A stretch of 64,000 bases of DNA from NCBI RefSeq assembly GCF_018035235.1, contig NZ_WPCV01000008.1, forward strand, positions 1-64,000. The letters run 5' to 3'. This document shows positions 39,986 to 51,359 of the stretch, one piece after another. Origin of the DNA: Citrobacter sp. On2M. GTDB taxonomy: Bacteria; Pseudomonadota; Gammaproteobacteria; Enterobacterales; Enterobacteriaceae. The position numbers and the translations under genes were made by a program. How positions within the stretch are numbered: the stretch's first letter is position 1; each line of letters begins with the position of its first letter. The notes beneath the pieces are model-generated. The model searched no databases, had not been told where the DNA came from, and worked only from the letters and a program-made list of their open reading frames with translations.

Positions 39986-41410
39986 TTACTTACTGATACC
40001 ATTAAGTTTATTCAATGTCTCTTCCATTTTTAGCGTCTCTTTACGGTTCAATGGATAGAAATAAATCAGAATAACCGCGGCCAAAAACAGGCATAACGCT
40101 GGTAAAAGATTCGCCATTGTATAGATGTTTTCCTGTACGATGCTGGTTTGCACAGCGCCGCCCGTTGACGAAGATTGATAACCAATGATGGCCAGCATAA
40201 AGCCGCCAATGGCTCCTGCGCACGCCTGACCAACCTTGCGGGCAAAGAAGTTCACGCCATAGACGGTGCCATCCTCACGATCGCCGGTGACATACTGGTG
40301 ATAATCACAAACATCGGTCATAAACGCCCAAATCATCAGGTTGAATAGTCCAGCCCCCAACGTCGCCAGGAACAGGAAAACCAAATAGACTTTCGCGTCG
40401 GTAATATGGATGAAGTACATAATCAAATACATCGCTACTGCAAAGAGTAGTGCGCCGACGCTGGCCTCTTTTTTACCAAACCGCTTCGTGAGCCAGGATG
40501 CCGATGGCGCCAGCAGAACCAGAGAGCCAAAGGTGAAGAGCAAGGCAACGGACATGGCCTCTTTGTTATGGAAATAGTCATTAAACAGGTAAGTCATGTT
40601 GGTACCAGACAACCCCTGATTAATTACGATCAGCAGATCCACAACCACTAAAACAATCAGCGCTTTATTGCGTAATAGCCCTTTCAACAGCACTGAAACA
40701 GGCATGCTCTCTTTTTTCTCTACGCGCACACGCTCCGTCGTTAACTGGCAGGTCAATGTTAAAAAGATAAACCCCAACACCGCACAACCGATGGCGATCC
40801 AGAAGAAATGCTGCCCGGAGATCACCTGACTTCCGTCCACCAGCGTAGTGTACATCAGGATTGGAATAAAAAAGCCGGTTGCGCCGCCGCCGATAGCTGA
40901 CCCAACGCTGCGCCAGGTTGACAGCGAGACACGATCTTCCGGGTTCGAGCTAATGGCTGCAGACATGGCCCCATACGGAATGCTCACGGTCGATAACAGT
41001 GAACCGTAGATAAAATAAGAACAGCAAATGTAGATAATTTTCGCCGTATAAGAAAAATCATTCACAAACGGCAGGAACAGGACGACCGCAATGATACAGA
41101 ACGGGTACTTCATACGGCGTACCCACGGATTAAACCGTCCATGTATCGTCAGTTTAGAGGTATCACATAAGCGCCCTACGCCAACGTCGACAAACGCGTC
41201 AAAGAGTTTGGTCACAAAATAGAGTGAACCAACAATAACACCGGAAATACCGAGTACGTTGGTGTAATAAATCATTAAAAAACTATTTACCAGACCAAGA
41301 ATAAAACAGGTTCCAAGGTCGCCACACAAATAACCAAATTTATCTCTTAATCCGAAAGGTCTGACAGCAATACTTTGATGATTTTCGATCATAGTTCCAT
41401 CATTAGACAT
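39986..41410 (-). CDS. GPH-family sugar:cation symporter, oligogalacturonide-transporter-like
   Basis: A 474-residue inner-membrane carrier with about twelve hydrophobic helices, in the glycoside-pentoside-hexuronide family. Signals include FGYLCGDLGTCFILGLVNSFLMIYYTNVLG, LFDAFVDVGVGRLCDTS and a conserved MTDVCDYHQYVTGDREDGTVYGVNFFARK near residue 365. The closest families are YicJ/YihO and TogT of pectin degraders. With the KdgM-like porin it should import an oligosaccharide of uronic acids, but no oligogalacturonate lyase or regulator is adjacent. Exact substrate unknown. It is the second gene after the porin. Confidence 0.85.
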   Translation of the reverse strand: MSNDGTMIENHQSIAVRPFGLRDKFGYLCGDLGTCFILGLVNSFLMIYYTNVLGISGVIVGSLYFVTKLFDAFVDVGVGRLCDTSKLTIHGRFNPWVRRMKYPFCIIAVVLFLPFVNDFSYTAKIIYICCSYFIYGSLLSTVSIPYGAMSAAISSNPEDRVSLSTWRSVGSAIGGGATGFFIPILMYTTLVDGSQVISGQHFFWIAIGCAVLGFIFLTLTCQLTTERVRVEKKESMPVSVLLKGLLRNKALIVLVVVDLLIVINQGLSGTNMTYLFNDYFHNKEAMSVALLFTFGSLVLLAPSASWLTKRFGKKEASVGALLFAVAMYLIMYFIHITDAKVYLVFLFLATLGAGLFNLMIWAFMTDVCDYHQYVTGDREDGTVYGVNFFARKVGQACAGAIGGFMLAIIGYQSSSTGGAVQTSIVQENIYTMANLLPALCLFLAAVILIYFYPLNRKETLKMEETLNKLNGISK

Positions 41411-41499
41411 GATGTTAACTCCTTAGACACATTATTCACGCAAACTATGCGTATATACCGATACTCAGCGTAATAAACTGATATGAAATGTATTAATGG

Positions 41500-42180
41500 T
41501 CAGAAGTTATAACCAAGACCAACGCGATAACGAGTCTGACGATCGTCTGTGGTTGTGGTGTTATACCCCGAGGAAACGTTACCAACTTCAACAAATGGAA
41601 CCCAGGAACCAATTTTATAAGCCACGCGGAAGTTATATTCGTAATCATCTTTTCGGTTATTATATAAATCTTCGCTGTCGGCAATTTTATAAATGCCGTT
41701 TAGCTCAAACATCCAGTCATTGATGTTATAACCGAGCCAGGCTTCCGGACGATAGACCATACGGTCATCCTTGCCGTCGGTGTTTCTGCGCATGTATTCC
41801 TGGCGATAGCGGAACGCGGTCCACCAGTTGTCATTGATGTTGTACTGCACGCGAATATACGGTTTATAAATCGCGATGTTATCACCCGTTTCAATCGCAA
41901 TACCCGGTTGCCAGATAAGACCTTGCCAGGTGAACTGGTAGCTTGCCGTATACTCGTTACCATTACTCTCCATGTTATTCCACGCATCATTAGATTGCGT
42001 GTCTTCGGAACGTGAAATAGCTTCTACTGCCACGCCGAAACCTGTGGCAAAACGATGCGACATATAAACACGATCGTAATTACGACCATCATCATAATAT
42101 TCATGCCGATAATCAACATAACCCGCTTGCGCGGCCGCAGAGAATAATGGAATCAGTAATAATGCGGTTTTAAATTTCAT
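41500..42180 (-). CDS. KdgM-family oligogalacturonate-type outer-membrane porin
   Basis: A 226-residue protein of the KdgM family (KdgM, NanC, OmpL), which form 12-stranded narrow anion-selective channels. The signal peptide is MKFKTALLLIPLFSAAAQA, followed by VDYRHEYYDDGRNYDRVYM and alternating strands, ending in the C-terminal motif RVGLGYNF. I chose the ATG at 42180: AGAGGG lies six bases before it, whereas it touches the earlier ATG at 42186. It is the first gene of a pair with the GPH symporter, 89 bases apart. Confidence 0.9.
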   Translation of the reverse strand: MKFKTALLLIPLFSAAAQAGYVDYRHEYYDDGRNYDRVYMSHRFATGFGVAVEAISRSEDTQSNDAWNNMESNGNEYTASYQFTWQGLIWQPGIAIETGDNIAIYKPYIRVQYNINDNWWTAFRYRQEYMRRNTDGKDDRMVYRPEAWLGYNINDWMFELNGIYKIADSEDLYNNRKDDYEYNFRVAYKIGSWVPFVEVGNVSSGYNTTTTDDRQTRYRVGLGYNF

Positions 42181-42316
42181 AGCCATCCCTCTTCACACTC
42201 AATCAAGGAAATTGCCCATCTCGTTTCGCCGATAAATGGAAAAACGATGAAGGATTAAGAATAATTTTATATTTCCACAAAAGTGTATTTTAGAAAGAAG
42301 AGAGAAACATTTGGTA

Positions 42317-42346
42317 TTTTGCCAAGAATTGGCTTAAGTGGCAAAA
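42317..42346. promoter_or_regulatory. Inverted repeat upstream of the KdgM-like porin gene
   Basis: Arms TTTTGCCA (42317-42324) and TGGCAAAA (42339-42346) flank AGAATTGGCTTAAG, a likely operator. It lies about 140 bases before the porin start in the 333-base gap 42187-42519, which otherwise is AT-rich and shows nothing I recognise. The regulator is not obvious; there is no clear KdgR box. Confidence 0.4.
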
Positions 42347-42476
42347 ACCAGAAGATGAAAATGACGAAGATCACCAGTTGAAACAATTTATCGTAAAAAT
42401 AAAAACACTGTTTTATTTATTAGATAATAGACATCATTCAATACATCAATACGAACTTCAGACTACAGGTGTAGAA

Positions 42477-42507
42477 ACAAAAAAAGCGCCATATGGCGCT
42501 TTTTTCT
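42477..42507. terminator. Terminator after rpmE (bidirectional)
   Basis: AAAAAGCGCC-ATAT-GGCGCTTTTTT: near-perfect symmetric stem with A and T runs on either side. It ends rpmE on the minus strand. Confidence 0.92.
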
Positions 42508-42519
42508 GACAGCTGAAAC

Positions 42520-42771
<252 letters not shown>

Positions 42772-42873
42772 CTAACGCCAGACACCACGCGATGTTAATA
42801 GTATAGGCCTATGATACAAATTCATATCAAAGGCGGCGAATCATACAGAAATTAACCTGCTCTTGCAAACTGA

Positions 42874-45135
<2,262 letters not shown>

Positions 45136-45291
45136 TCCCTCACGATGCGAGGCGGATCGTAAAATTAAAGATCCATCACACTTTTTATGAAAATTCTGTA
45201 ACCGCTTCCATTAACTATCTGATAAAAATGTTTCAGATGAAGGCTATTCAAGGACGAGTCTGTGCCAGCAGCTCTCTGGCGAGGAGAAAGA

Positions 45292-46317
45292 GTGAAACCG
45301 AATAAGCAGGTTGCCGCCGCTACGATGAAAGATGTTGCTCTGAAGGCGAAAGTCTCAACGGCAACCGTATCCCGCGCATTAATGAACCCGGACAAAGTCT
45401 CACAGTCAACCCGTAACAAGGTTGAGCAGGCAGCCCTGGAAGTGGGATATTTACCTCAATCGATGGGACGCAATGTTAAGCGTAATGAATCACGTACCAT
45501 TCTGGTGATTGTGCCGGATATCTGCGATCCGTTTTTTAGCGAAGTGATTCGCGGCATAGAAGTGACCGCCGCAGAGCAAGGATATCTGGTGCTTATCGGC
45601 GATTGTGCGCACCAGAACCAGCAGGAAAAGACCTTCCTCAACCTCATAATCACCAAGCAGATCGATGGCATGGTGCTGCTCAGCTCGCGCCTGCCGTTTG
45701 ATGCCAGCGTGGAAGAGCAACGCAACTTGCCGCCGATGGTCATGTCCAACGAGTTCGCGCCAGAGCTGGAATTGCCCACCGTGCACATTGATAATCTCAC
45801 CGCCGCCTTCAACGCGATGAACTATCTGCTGGAGCTGGGGCACAAACGCATTGGCTGTATCGCTGGACCAGAGGATATGCCGCTGTGCCATTACCGTCTG
45901 CAAGGCTACGTTCAGGCACTACGCCGTAGCGGAATTACGGTCGATCCGCATTTCATCGCGCGTGGTGACTTTACCTATGCAGCGGGAGCCGATGCACTGA
46001 AGCAGCTTCTTGAACTTCCGCAGCCGCCTACCGCGGTCTTTTGCCACAGCGACGTCATGGCACTAGGCGCGCTCTCATATGCCAAACGTCAGGGCCTGAA
46101 GGTGCCTGACGATTTATCCATCATTGGCTTTGATAACATTTCGCTCACAGAATTCTGTGATCCACCCCTGACAACCGTTGCACAGCCGCGTTTTGATATC
46201 GGACGTGAAGCTATGCTGTTACTGCTCGATCAATTACAAGGGCAGAACGTCAGCAGTGGCTCACGTTTACTGGACTGCGAGCTAATTATTCGGGGTACTA
46301 CCCGGGCACTGACGTAA
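45292..46317 (+). CDS. cytR: HTH-type repressor CytR
   Basis: LacI-family repressor of nucleoside uptake and catabolism (deo, udp, nup genes), induced by cytidine and working with CRP. It has 341 residues. The helix-turn-helix MKDVALKAKVSTATVSRALMNPDKVS is at residues 12-37; the rest is the periplasmic-binding-like effector domain. A GTG at 45292 is the start, with GAGGAGAAA just upstream; this matches E. coli, which also uses GTG. Confidence 0.96.
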   Translation: MKPNKQVAAATMKDVALKAKVSTATVSRALMNPDKVSQSTRNKVEQAALEVGYLPQSMGRNVKRNESRTILVIVPDICDPFFSEVIRGIEVTAAEQGYLVLIGDCAHQNQQEKTFLNLIITKQIDGMVLLSSRLPFDASVEEQRNLPPMVMSNEFAPELELPTVHIDNLTAAFNAMNYLLELGHKRIGCIAGPEDMPLCHYRLQGYVQALRRSGITVDPHFIARGDFTYAAGADALKQLLELPQPPTAVFCHSDVMALGALSYAKRQGLKVPDDLSIIGFDNISLTEFCDPPLTTVAQPRFDIGREAMLLLLDQLQGQNVSSGSRLLDCELIIRGTTRALT

Positions 46318-46353
46318 AGTAAAGTGCTTTCGGACTCCCCTGTCTGGTCAAAG

Positions 46354-46380
46354 GCCCGCCGCTTAAGTAACATGGCGGGC
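46354..46380 (+). other. Hairpin between cytR and ftsN
   Basis: GCCCGCC (46354-46360) pairs with GGCGGGC (46374-46380) over a 13-base loop, 30 bases before ftsN. No T-run follows, so it is more likely a weak terminator or leader hairpin than a full stop. Confidence 0.45.
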
Positions 46381-46410
46381 TGACGAACGAATAAATACAG
46401 CGAAACGATA

Positions 46411-47394
46411 GTGGCACAACGAGATTATGTACGTCGCGGCCAACCGGCACCTTCGCGGCGCAAGAAGAGCACATCACGGAAAAAACAACGCAATACGCCT
46501 GCGGTATCGCCCGCTATGGTTGCTATTGCTGCAGCCGTACTCGTGACCTTTATCGGTGGTCTGTACTTCATTACGCATCACAAGAAAGAAGAGTCCGAAA
46601 CGCTGCAAAACCAGAAAGTCACCGGCAATGGCATCCCACCAAAACCGGAAGAACGCTGGCGATACATCAAAGAGCTGGAAAGCCGCCAGCCTGGCGTACG
46701 TGCGCCTACCGAACCGTCCGCTGGCGGCGAGGTGCTGAACGCCGATCAGCTAACCAATGAGCAGCGACAGCTATTAGCGCAAATGCAGGCTGATATGCGT
46801 CAACAGCCAACGCAGCTCAACGAAGTGCCGTGGAACGAGCAAACGCCTGAACAGCGTCAGCAAACGTTGCAGCGCCAGCGTCAGGTGCAGCAACAGCAAT
46901 GGGCCAACACGCAGCAGCAGGCTCAGCAGCCGCGCACGCAACCACGGGTAACGGAACAACCGTACCAGCAGCAGCAAACGCGTACGGCGCAAGCAGCTCC
47001 AGTACAACAACAGCCGAAAGCACAGCCAAAACCGGCGGCCCAACAGCCGTACCAGGACCTGCTGCAAACGCCTGCGCATACTACCGCCGCTCAGCCGAAA
47101 ACGCAGCCGGCCGCGCCAATAACGAATGAAACCCAGCCGCCAAAACAAACGGCGGAGAAAAAAGATGAACGCCGCTGGATGGTGCAGTGCGGGTCATTTA
47201 AAGGCGCAGAGCAAGCAGAAACCGTACGGGCGCAGCTGGCCTTTGAAGGCTTCAATTCACGTATTACCACTAATAACGGCTGGAATCGCGTGGTCATTGG
47301 TCCGGTTAAAGGCAAAGAGAATGCCGACAACACCATCAGCCGCCTGAAGGTTGCTGGTCACACAAACTGCATTCGACTCGCTACTGGGGGTTGA
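46411..47394 (+). CDS. ftsN: Cell-division protein FtsN
   Basis: Essential late divisome protein that triggers septal peptidoglycan synthesis. It starts with GTG, as in E. coli. Order: short cytoplasmic tail with [18 protein letters not shown] (contacts FtsA), one membrane helix (about 34-54), a periplasmic essential helix region, a long Gln/Pro-rich linker (about 110-245), and a C-terminal SPOR domain (about 250-327) that binds denuded glycan; its WMVQCGSF and NCIRL cysteines are present. It has 327 residues against 319 in E. coli, from changes in the low-complexity linker. Confidence 0.96.
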   Translation: MAQRDYVRRGQPAPSRRKKSTSRKKQRNTPAVSPAMVAIAAAVLVTFIGGLYFITHHKKEESETLQNQKVTGNGIPPKPEERWRYIKELESRQPGVRAPTEPSAGGEVLNADQLTNEQRQLLAQMQADMRQQPTQLNEVPWNEQTPEQRQQTLQRQRQVQQQQWANTQQQAQQPRTQPRVTEQPYQQQQTRTAQAAPVQQQPKAQPKPAAQQPYQDLLQTPAHTTAAQPKTQPAAPITNETQPPKQTAEKKDERRWMVQCGSFKGAEQAETVRAQLAFEGFNSRITTNNGWNRVVIGPVKGKENADNTISRLKVAGHTNCIRLATGG

Positions 47395-47417
47395 AACCCC
47401 TAAAATCCCCCCCATCT
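47390..47417 (+). promoter_or_regulatory. Heat-shock (sigma-32) promoter of hslVU
   Basis: TTGAAA at 47391-47396 and CCCCATCT at 47410-47417 with a 13-base spacer fit sigma-32. It overlaps the end of ftsN, as in E. coli. Confidence 0.8.
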
Positions 47418-47430
47418 ATACTTACATTCT

Positions 47431-47451
47431 GCCCCGTACGTGGTACGGGGC
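47431..47451 (+). promoter_or_regulatory. 5' UTR stem-loop in the hslVU leader
   Basis: GCCCCGTAC (47431-47439) and GTACGGGGC (47443-47451) form a 9-bp perfect stem with a 3-base loop, 34 bases before the hslV start. A stem-loop at this place in E. coli stabilises the message. Confidence 0.75.
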
Positions 47452-47485
47452 CCCTACGTCCGTATTTGTAAGAAGGGGTCTGCTC

Positions 47486-48016
47486 GTGACAACAATAGTA
47501 AGTGTTCGCCGTAACGGCCACGTCGTAATCGCCGGTGATGGCCAGGCCACACTGGGCAATACCGTCATGAAAGGCAACGTGAAGAAAGTCCGCCGTCTGT
47601 ACAACGACAAAGTCATCGCGGGCTTTGCGGGTGGTACTGCGGATGCATTCACGCTGTTTGAACTGTTTGAACGCAAGCTGGAAATGCATCAGGGTCACCT
47701 GGTGAAAGCGGCCGTTGAACTGGCAAAAGACTGGCGTACCGACCGTATGCTACGCAAACTCGAAGCGCTGCTGGCCGTCGCAGATGAAACGGCATCACTC
47801 ATCATCACCGGTAACGGCGACGTCATCCAGCCAGAAAACGATCTGATTGCCATCGGCTCCGGCGGTCCCTACGCCCAGGCTGCTGCACGCGCTCTGCTGG
47901 AAAACACCGAGCTTGGCGCGCGCGAGATCGCTGAGAAAGCGTTGGATATTGCAGGGGATATCTGCATTTATACCAACCACTTCCATACCATCGAAGAATT
48001 GAACTCCAAAGCGTAA
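47486..48016 (+). CDS. hslV: ATP-dependent protease proteolytic subunit HslV (ClpQ)
   Basis: Proteasome-beta-like peptidase forming two hexamer rings that work with HslU. It has 176 residues. GTG is the start, giving [11 protein letters not shown]; removal of Met exposes the catalytic Thr1 as in E. coli. The ribosome site AAGAAGGGG is eight bases upstream. The open frame continues 45 codons upstream through the leader, which I reject. Nine bases separate it from hslU. Confidence 0.97.
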   Translation: MTTIVSVRRNGHVVIAGDGQATLGNTVMKGNVKKVRRLYNDKVIAGFAGGTADAFTLFELFERKLEMHQGHLVKAAVELAKDWRTDRMLRKLEALLAVADETASLIITGNGDVIQPENDLIAIGSGGPYAQAAARALLENTELGAREIAEKALDIAGDICIYTNHFHTIEELNSKA

Positions 48017-48025
48017 GGATCCCCC

Positions 48026-49357
48026 ATGTCTGAAATGACCCCACGCGAAATTGTCAGCGAGCTGAACAAACACATCATCGGCCAGGATAACGCTAAGCGT
48101 TCCGTGGCGATTGCCCTGCGTAACCGCTGGCGTCGTATGCAGCTCAACGAAGAGTTGCGCCATGAAGTCACGCCGAAAAACATTCTGATGATTGGCCCGA
48201 CCGGCGTCGGTAAAACCGAAATCGCCCGTCGTCTGGCAAAACTGGCCAACGCGCCGTTCATCAAAGTTGAAGCAACGAAATTCACCGAAGTCGGCTATGT
48301 AGGTAAAGAAGTTGACTCGATCATCCGCGATCTGACCGATGCAGCCATCAAAATGGTTCGCGTTCAGGCGATCGAGAAAAACCGCTTCCGTGCTGAAGAG
48401 ATGGCGGAAGAACGTATTCTCGACGTACTGATCCCACCGGCTAAAAATAACTGGGGACAGTCAGAGCAGCCGCAGGAACCTTCAGCAGCGCGTCAGGCAT
48501 TCCGTAAAAAACTGCGTGAAGGCCAACTGGATGATAAAGAGATCGAAATCGATCTCGCGGCCGCACCGATGGGCGTTGAAATCATGGCACCTCCGGGAAT
48601 GGAAGAGATGACCAGCCAGTTGCAGTCTATGTTCCAGAATCTGGGCGGACAGAAACAAAAACCGCGTAAGCTGAAAATCAAAGACGCGATGAAGCTGCTA
48701 ATTGAAGAAGAAGCGGCCAAACTGGTGAATCCGGAAGAGCTAAAACAGGAAGCTATCGACGCCGTTGAACAGCACGGGATCGTGTTTATCGACGAAATCG
48801 ACAAAATCTGTAAGCGCGGCGAATCCTCCGGCCCGGACGTATCCCGTGAAGGCGTTCAGCGCGACCTGCTGCCGCTGGTTGAAGGCTGCACGGTCTCCAC
48901 CAAGCACGGTATGGTGAAAACAGATCACATTCTGTTTATCGCCTCTGGCGCATTCCAGGTGGCGAAACCGTCTGATCTGATCCCGGAACTGCAGGGTCGT
49001 CTGCCGATTCGTGTGGAGCTTCAGGCGCTGACCACCAGCGATTTTGAACGTATCCTTACCGAACCGAATGCCTCCATCACTGTGCAGTACAAAGCGCTGA
49101 TGGCGACCGAAGGTGTGGACATTAACTTCACCGAGTCGGGCATTAAACGCATTGCCGAAGCGGCCTGGCAGGTCAACGAAACCACCGAAAACATCGGTGC
49201 GCGTCGTCTGCATACCGTTCTTGAGCGTCTGATGGAAGATATTTCCTATGATGCGAGCGATTTGAACGGCCAAAGCATCACAATTGATGCCGAATATGTG
49301 AGCAAACATCTGGATGCGCTGGTCGCAGATGAAGATCTGAGCCGTTTTATCCTATAA
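48026..49357 (+). CDS. hslU: Protease ATPase subunit HslU (ClpY)
   Basis: AAA+ unfoldase of the HslUV protease (substrates include SulA and RcsA in E. coli). It has 443 residues. Walker A is GPTGVGKTE (about residues 57-65), Walker [10 protein letters not shown] near residue 252, sensor arginine in GARRLHT; the inserted I-domain is about 110-240. The C-terminus EDLSRFIL inserts into HslV. Follows hslV in one operon and ends at the 49387 hairpin. Confidence 0.97.
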   Translation: MSEMTPREIVSELNKHIIGQDNAKRSVAIALRNRWRRMQLNEELRHEVTPKNILMIGPTGVGKTEIARRLAKLANAPFIKVEATKFTEVGYVGKEVDSIIRDLTDAAIKMVRVQAIEKNRFRAEEMAEERILDVLIPPAKNNWGQSEQPQEPSAARQAFRKKLREGQLDDKEIEIDLAAAPMGVEIMAPPGMEEMTSQLQSMFQNLGGQKQKPRKLKIKDAMKLLIEEEAAKLVNPEELKQEAIDAVEQHGIVFIDEIDKICKRGESSGPDVSREGVQRDLLPLVEGCTVSTKHGMVKTDHILFIASGAFQVAKPSDLIPELQGRLPIRVELQALTTSDFERILTEPNASITVQYKALMATEGVDINFTESGIKRIAEAAWQVNETTENIGARRLHTVLERLMEDISYDASDLNGQSITIDAEYVSKHLDALVADEDLSRFIL

Positions 49358-49386
49358 TCGCGTTCAATGCATTTTCATCACTGTTG

Positions 49387-49412
49387 ATGGGGCTGATAAA
49401 GCCCCATTTTTA
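49387..49412 (+). terminator. Terminator after hslU
   Basis: ATGGGGCT (49387-49394) pairs with AGCCCCAT (49400-49407), followed by TTTT, just before menA. Confidence 0.85.
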
Positions 49413-49424
49413 TTGGCGCTAAAT

Positions 49425-50354
49425 ATGACTGAACAACAACAAATTAGCCGCTCACAAGCCTGGCTGGAAAGTTTACGACCTAAGACCTTACCGCTCGCCT
49501 TCGCGGCGATCATCGTCGGTACGGCATTAGCATGGTGGCAAGGGTTCTTTGATCCACTGGTCGCTCTGCTGGCACTCATTACCGCGGGACTGCTGCAAAT
49601 CCTGTCGAATCTCGCGAACGACTATGGCGATGCCGTCAAAGGCAGCGACAAGCCCGACCGCATAGGACCGCTGCGCGGTATGCAAAAAGGGGTTATCACC
49701 CAACAGCAGATGAAGCGGGCGCTGATCGTCACCGTGGTGCTGATCTGCTTGTCCGGTCTGGCCCTGGTTGCTGTGGCTTGTCACACGCTGGCAGATTTTG
49801 TCGGCTTCCTGGTGCTCGGCGGCCTGTCGATCATTGCCGCAATCACTTACACCGTGGGCAATCGCCCTTACGGATATATCGGTCTGGGCGATATTTCCGT
49901 GCTGGTGTTCTTCGGCTGGCTGAGCGTTATGGGAAGCTGGTATCTGCAGGCGCATACGCTGATTCCGGCGCTCATTCTGCCTGCCACCGCCTGCGGCCTG
50001 CTGGCAACTGCCGTGCTCAACGTCAACAATCTGCGCGATATCAACAGCGACAGAGAGAACGGCAAGAACACGCTGGTCGTGCGTTTAGGCGCCGTCAATG
50101 CCCGCCGCTACCACGCCTGTCTGCTGATGGGCACGCTGGTCTGTCTGGCGCTGTTTAACCTGTTCTCACTGCAAAGCCTGTGGGGATGGCTGTTTGTTCT
50201 CGCCGCTCCGTTGCTGATTAAACAGGCGCGATACGTGATGCGTGAGATGAACCCTGAGGCAATGCGCCCGATGCTGGAACGCACCGTAAAAGCGGCACTG
50301 TTAACTAACCTGCTGTTTGTCGTTGGAATTTTCTTGAGTCAGTGGTCTCTTTAA
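49425..50354 (+). CDS. menA: 1,4-dihydroxy-2-naphthoate octaprenyltransferase MenA
   Basis: Inner-membrane UbiA-family prenyltransferase that makes demethylmenaquinone. It has 309 residues and about nine helices. The two Asp-rich motifs are NLANDYGDAVKGSD (near residue 65) and NNLRDINSDRENGKN (near residue 205). The ATG at 49425 (MTEQQQIS) matches E. coli. Its ribosome site is weak, and it begins shortly after the hslU terminator. Confidence 0.95.
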   Translation: MTEQQQISRSQAWLESLRPKTLPLAFAAIIVGTALAWWQGFFDPLVALLALITAGLLQILSNLANDYGDAVKGSDKPDRIGPLRGMQKGVITQQQMKRALIVTVVLICLSGLALVAVACHTLADFVGFLVLGGLSIIAAITYTVGNRPYGYIGLGDISVLVFFGWLSVMGSWYLQAHTLIPALILPATACGLLATAVLNVNNLRDINSDRENGKNTLVVRLGAVNARRYHACLLMGTLVCLALFNLFSLQSLWGWLFVLAAPLLIKQARYVMREMNPEAMRPMLERTVKAALLTNLLFVVGIFLSQWSL

Positions 50355-50446
50355 CTGACAAATATCAATTAACAATTGATGATTTTGCCAACAGTACACA
50401 TAGCGCGATATACTAAAAATTCTCGCAGCAACTGAACGTTGAGCCT

Positions 50447-50932
50447 ATGAAATACGATACATCCGAGCTTTGTGACATCTATCAGGAAGATGTCAACGTC
50501 GTGGAACCACTGTTCTCTAACTTTGGAGGGCGGTCGTCGTTTGGCGGACAAATCATCACGGTAAAATGTTTCGAGGACAACGGGTTGCTGTACGATCTGC
50601 TCGAACAAAACGGCCGTGGTCGCATTCTGCTGGTCGATGGCGGCGGTTCTGTCCGTCGTGCGCTGGTCGATGCCGAACTGGCTCGACTGGCCGTACAGAA
50701 TGAATGGGAAGGTCTGGTCATCTACGGCTCAGTCCGTCAGGTAGACGATCTGGAAGAACTGGATATCGGCATTCAGGCGATTGCCGCAATTCCGGTCGGT
50801 GCCGCAGGGGAAGGTATTGGAGAAAGCGATGTACGCGTCAACTTTGGCGGTGTAACGTTCTTCTCCGGCGATCACCTGTACGCTGACAACACCGGGATAA
50901 TCCTCTCCGAAGACCCGCTTGATATCGAGTAA
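50447..50932 (+). CDS. rraA: Ribonuclease E activity regulator RraA
   Basis: A 161-residue trimeric protein that binds RNase E and slows mRNA decay. The fold once linked to MenG; the core motif is [25 protein letters not shown] and [21 protein letters not shown]. The start is at 50447. A symmetrical terminator follows at 50935, after which accessory islet 51.0-52.0 kb begins on the opposite strand. Confidence 0.96.
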   Translation: MKYDTSELCDIYQEDVNVVEPLFSNFGGRSSFGGQIITVKCFEDNGLLYDLLEQNGRGRILLVDGGGSVRRALVDAELARLAVQNEWEGLVIYGSVRQVDDLEELDIGIQAIAAIPVGAAGEGIGESDVRVNFGGVTFFSGDHLYADNTGIILSEDPLDIE

Positions 50933-50933
50933 G

Positions 50934-50970
50934 TAAAAAAGGCCATCAGCAAATTTGATGGCCTTTTTTT
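50934..50970. terminator. Terminator between rraA and the accessory islet (bidirectional)
   Basis: AAAAAAGGCCATCA-GCAAATT-TGATGGCCTTTTTTT. It ends rraA and, on the minus strand, the 129-codon gene whose stop lies at its edge. Confidence 0.93.
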
Positions 50971-51359
50971 CATTCATTTGATTCGTAATGAATGACTTTA
51001 ATATCATACTTTTCATTTTTTTCTTCGGCAACGACGCTCATCATCTCACGACTGGCAGGATAAGTTTCGATATAAGCATTTAATTTATCCTCAGCTATCT
51101 GAAGGTCACTCTTTTGTATTCCGGTAAAAATTATTTCACTGAGTTGAAGATGGCTACCTTCATCTGAATAGCTTACAAAAAACCAGTCGCTGGATACCCT
51201 TGGAACCTGTTTAAGAGGTGTCGGTGTTAGCAGATGATAGAATAATAAATTCTGCTGTGTATAGATTTTTTCTGTAAAGATGCTCAACATGAAACAGCAA
51301 TAAAGTAGCGAAATTAAAATCATAAATACAATAATAAAACCTGATTTCCTGAACTTCAT
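50970..51359 (-). CDS. Unknown small protein with one N-terminal membrane helix
   Basis: I do not recognise it. It has 129 residues: basic start MKFRKSG, then one hydrophobic helix (about residues 8-30), then a polar soluble part with no cysteine pairs or known motif, which should face the periplasm. Its ATG overlaps the stop of the upstream gene by four bases (ATGA), so the two are translated together. The DNA is visibly more AT-rich than the neighbours, suggesting gain by transfer. A membrane-anchored partner or immunity-like protein is possible but only a guess. Confidence 0.7.
   Translation of the reverse strand: MKFRKSGFIIVFMILISLLYCCFMLSIFTEKIYTQQNLLFYHLLTPTPLKQVPRVSSDWFFVSYSDEGSHLQLSEIIFTGIQKSDLQIAEDKLNAYIETYPASREMMSVVAEEKNEKYDIKVIHYESNE

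Noticed and set aside
46774-47148. Leu/Arg-rich antisense frames and Ala-rich frame over ftsN linker
   Set aside because: They arise from repeated CAG/CAA codons of the FtsN linker; no other evidence.
47351-47485. Upstream extension of hslV
   Set aside because: It would hide Thr1, which must follow the start Met; the stretch contains the sigma-32 promoter and leader hairpin.
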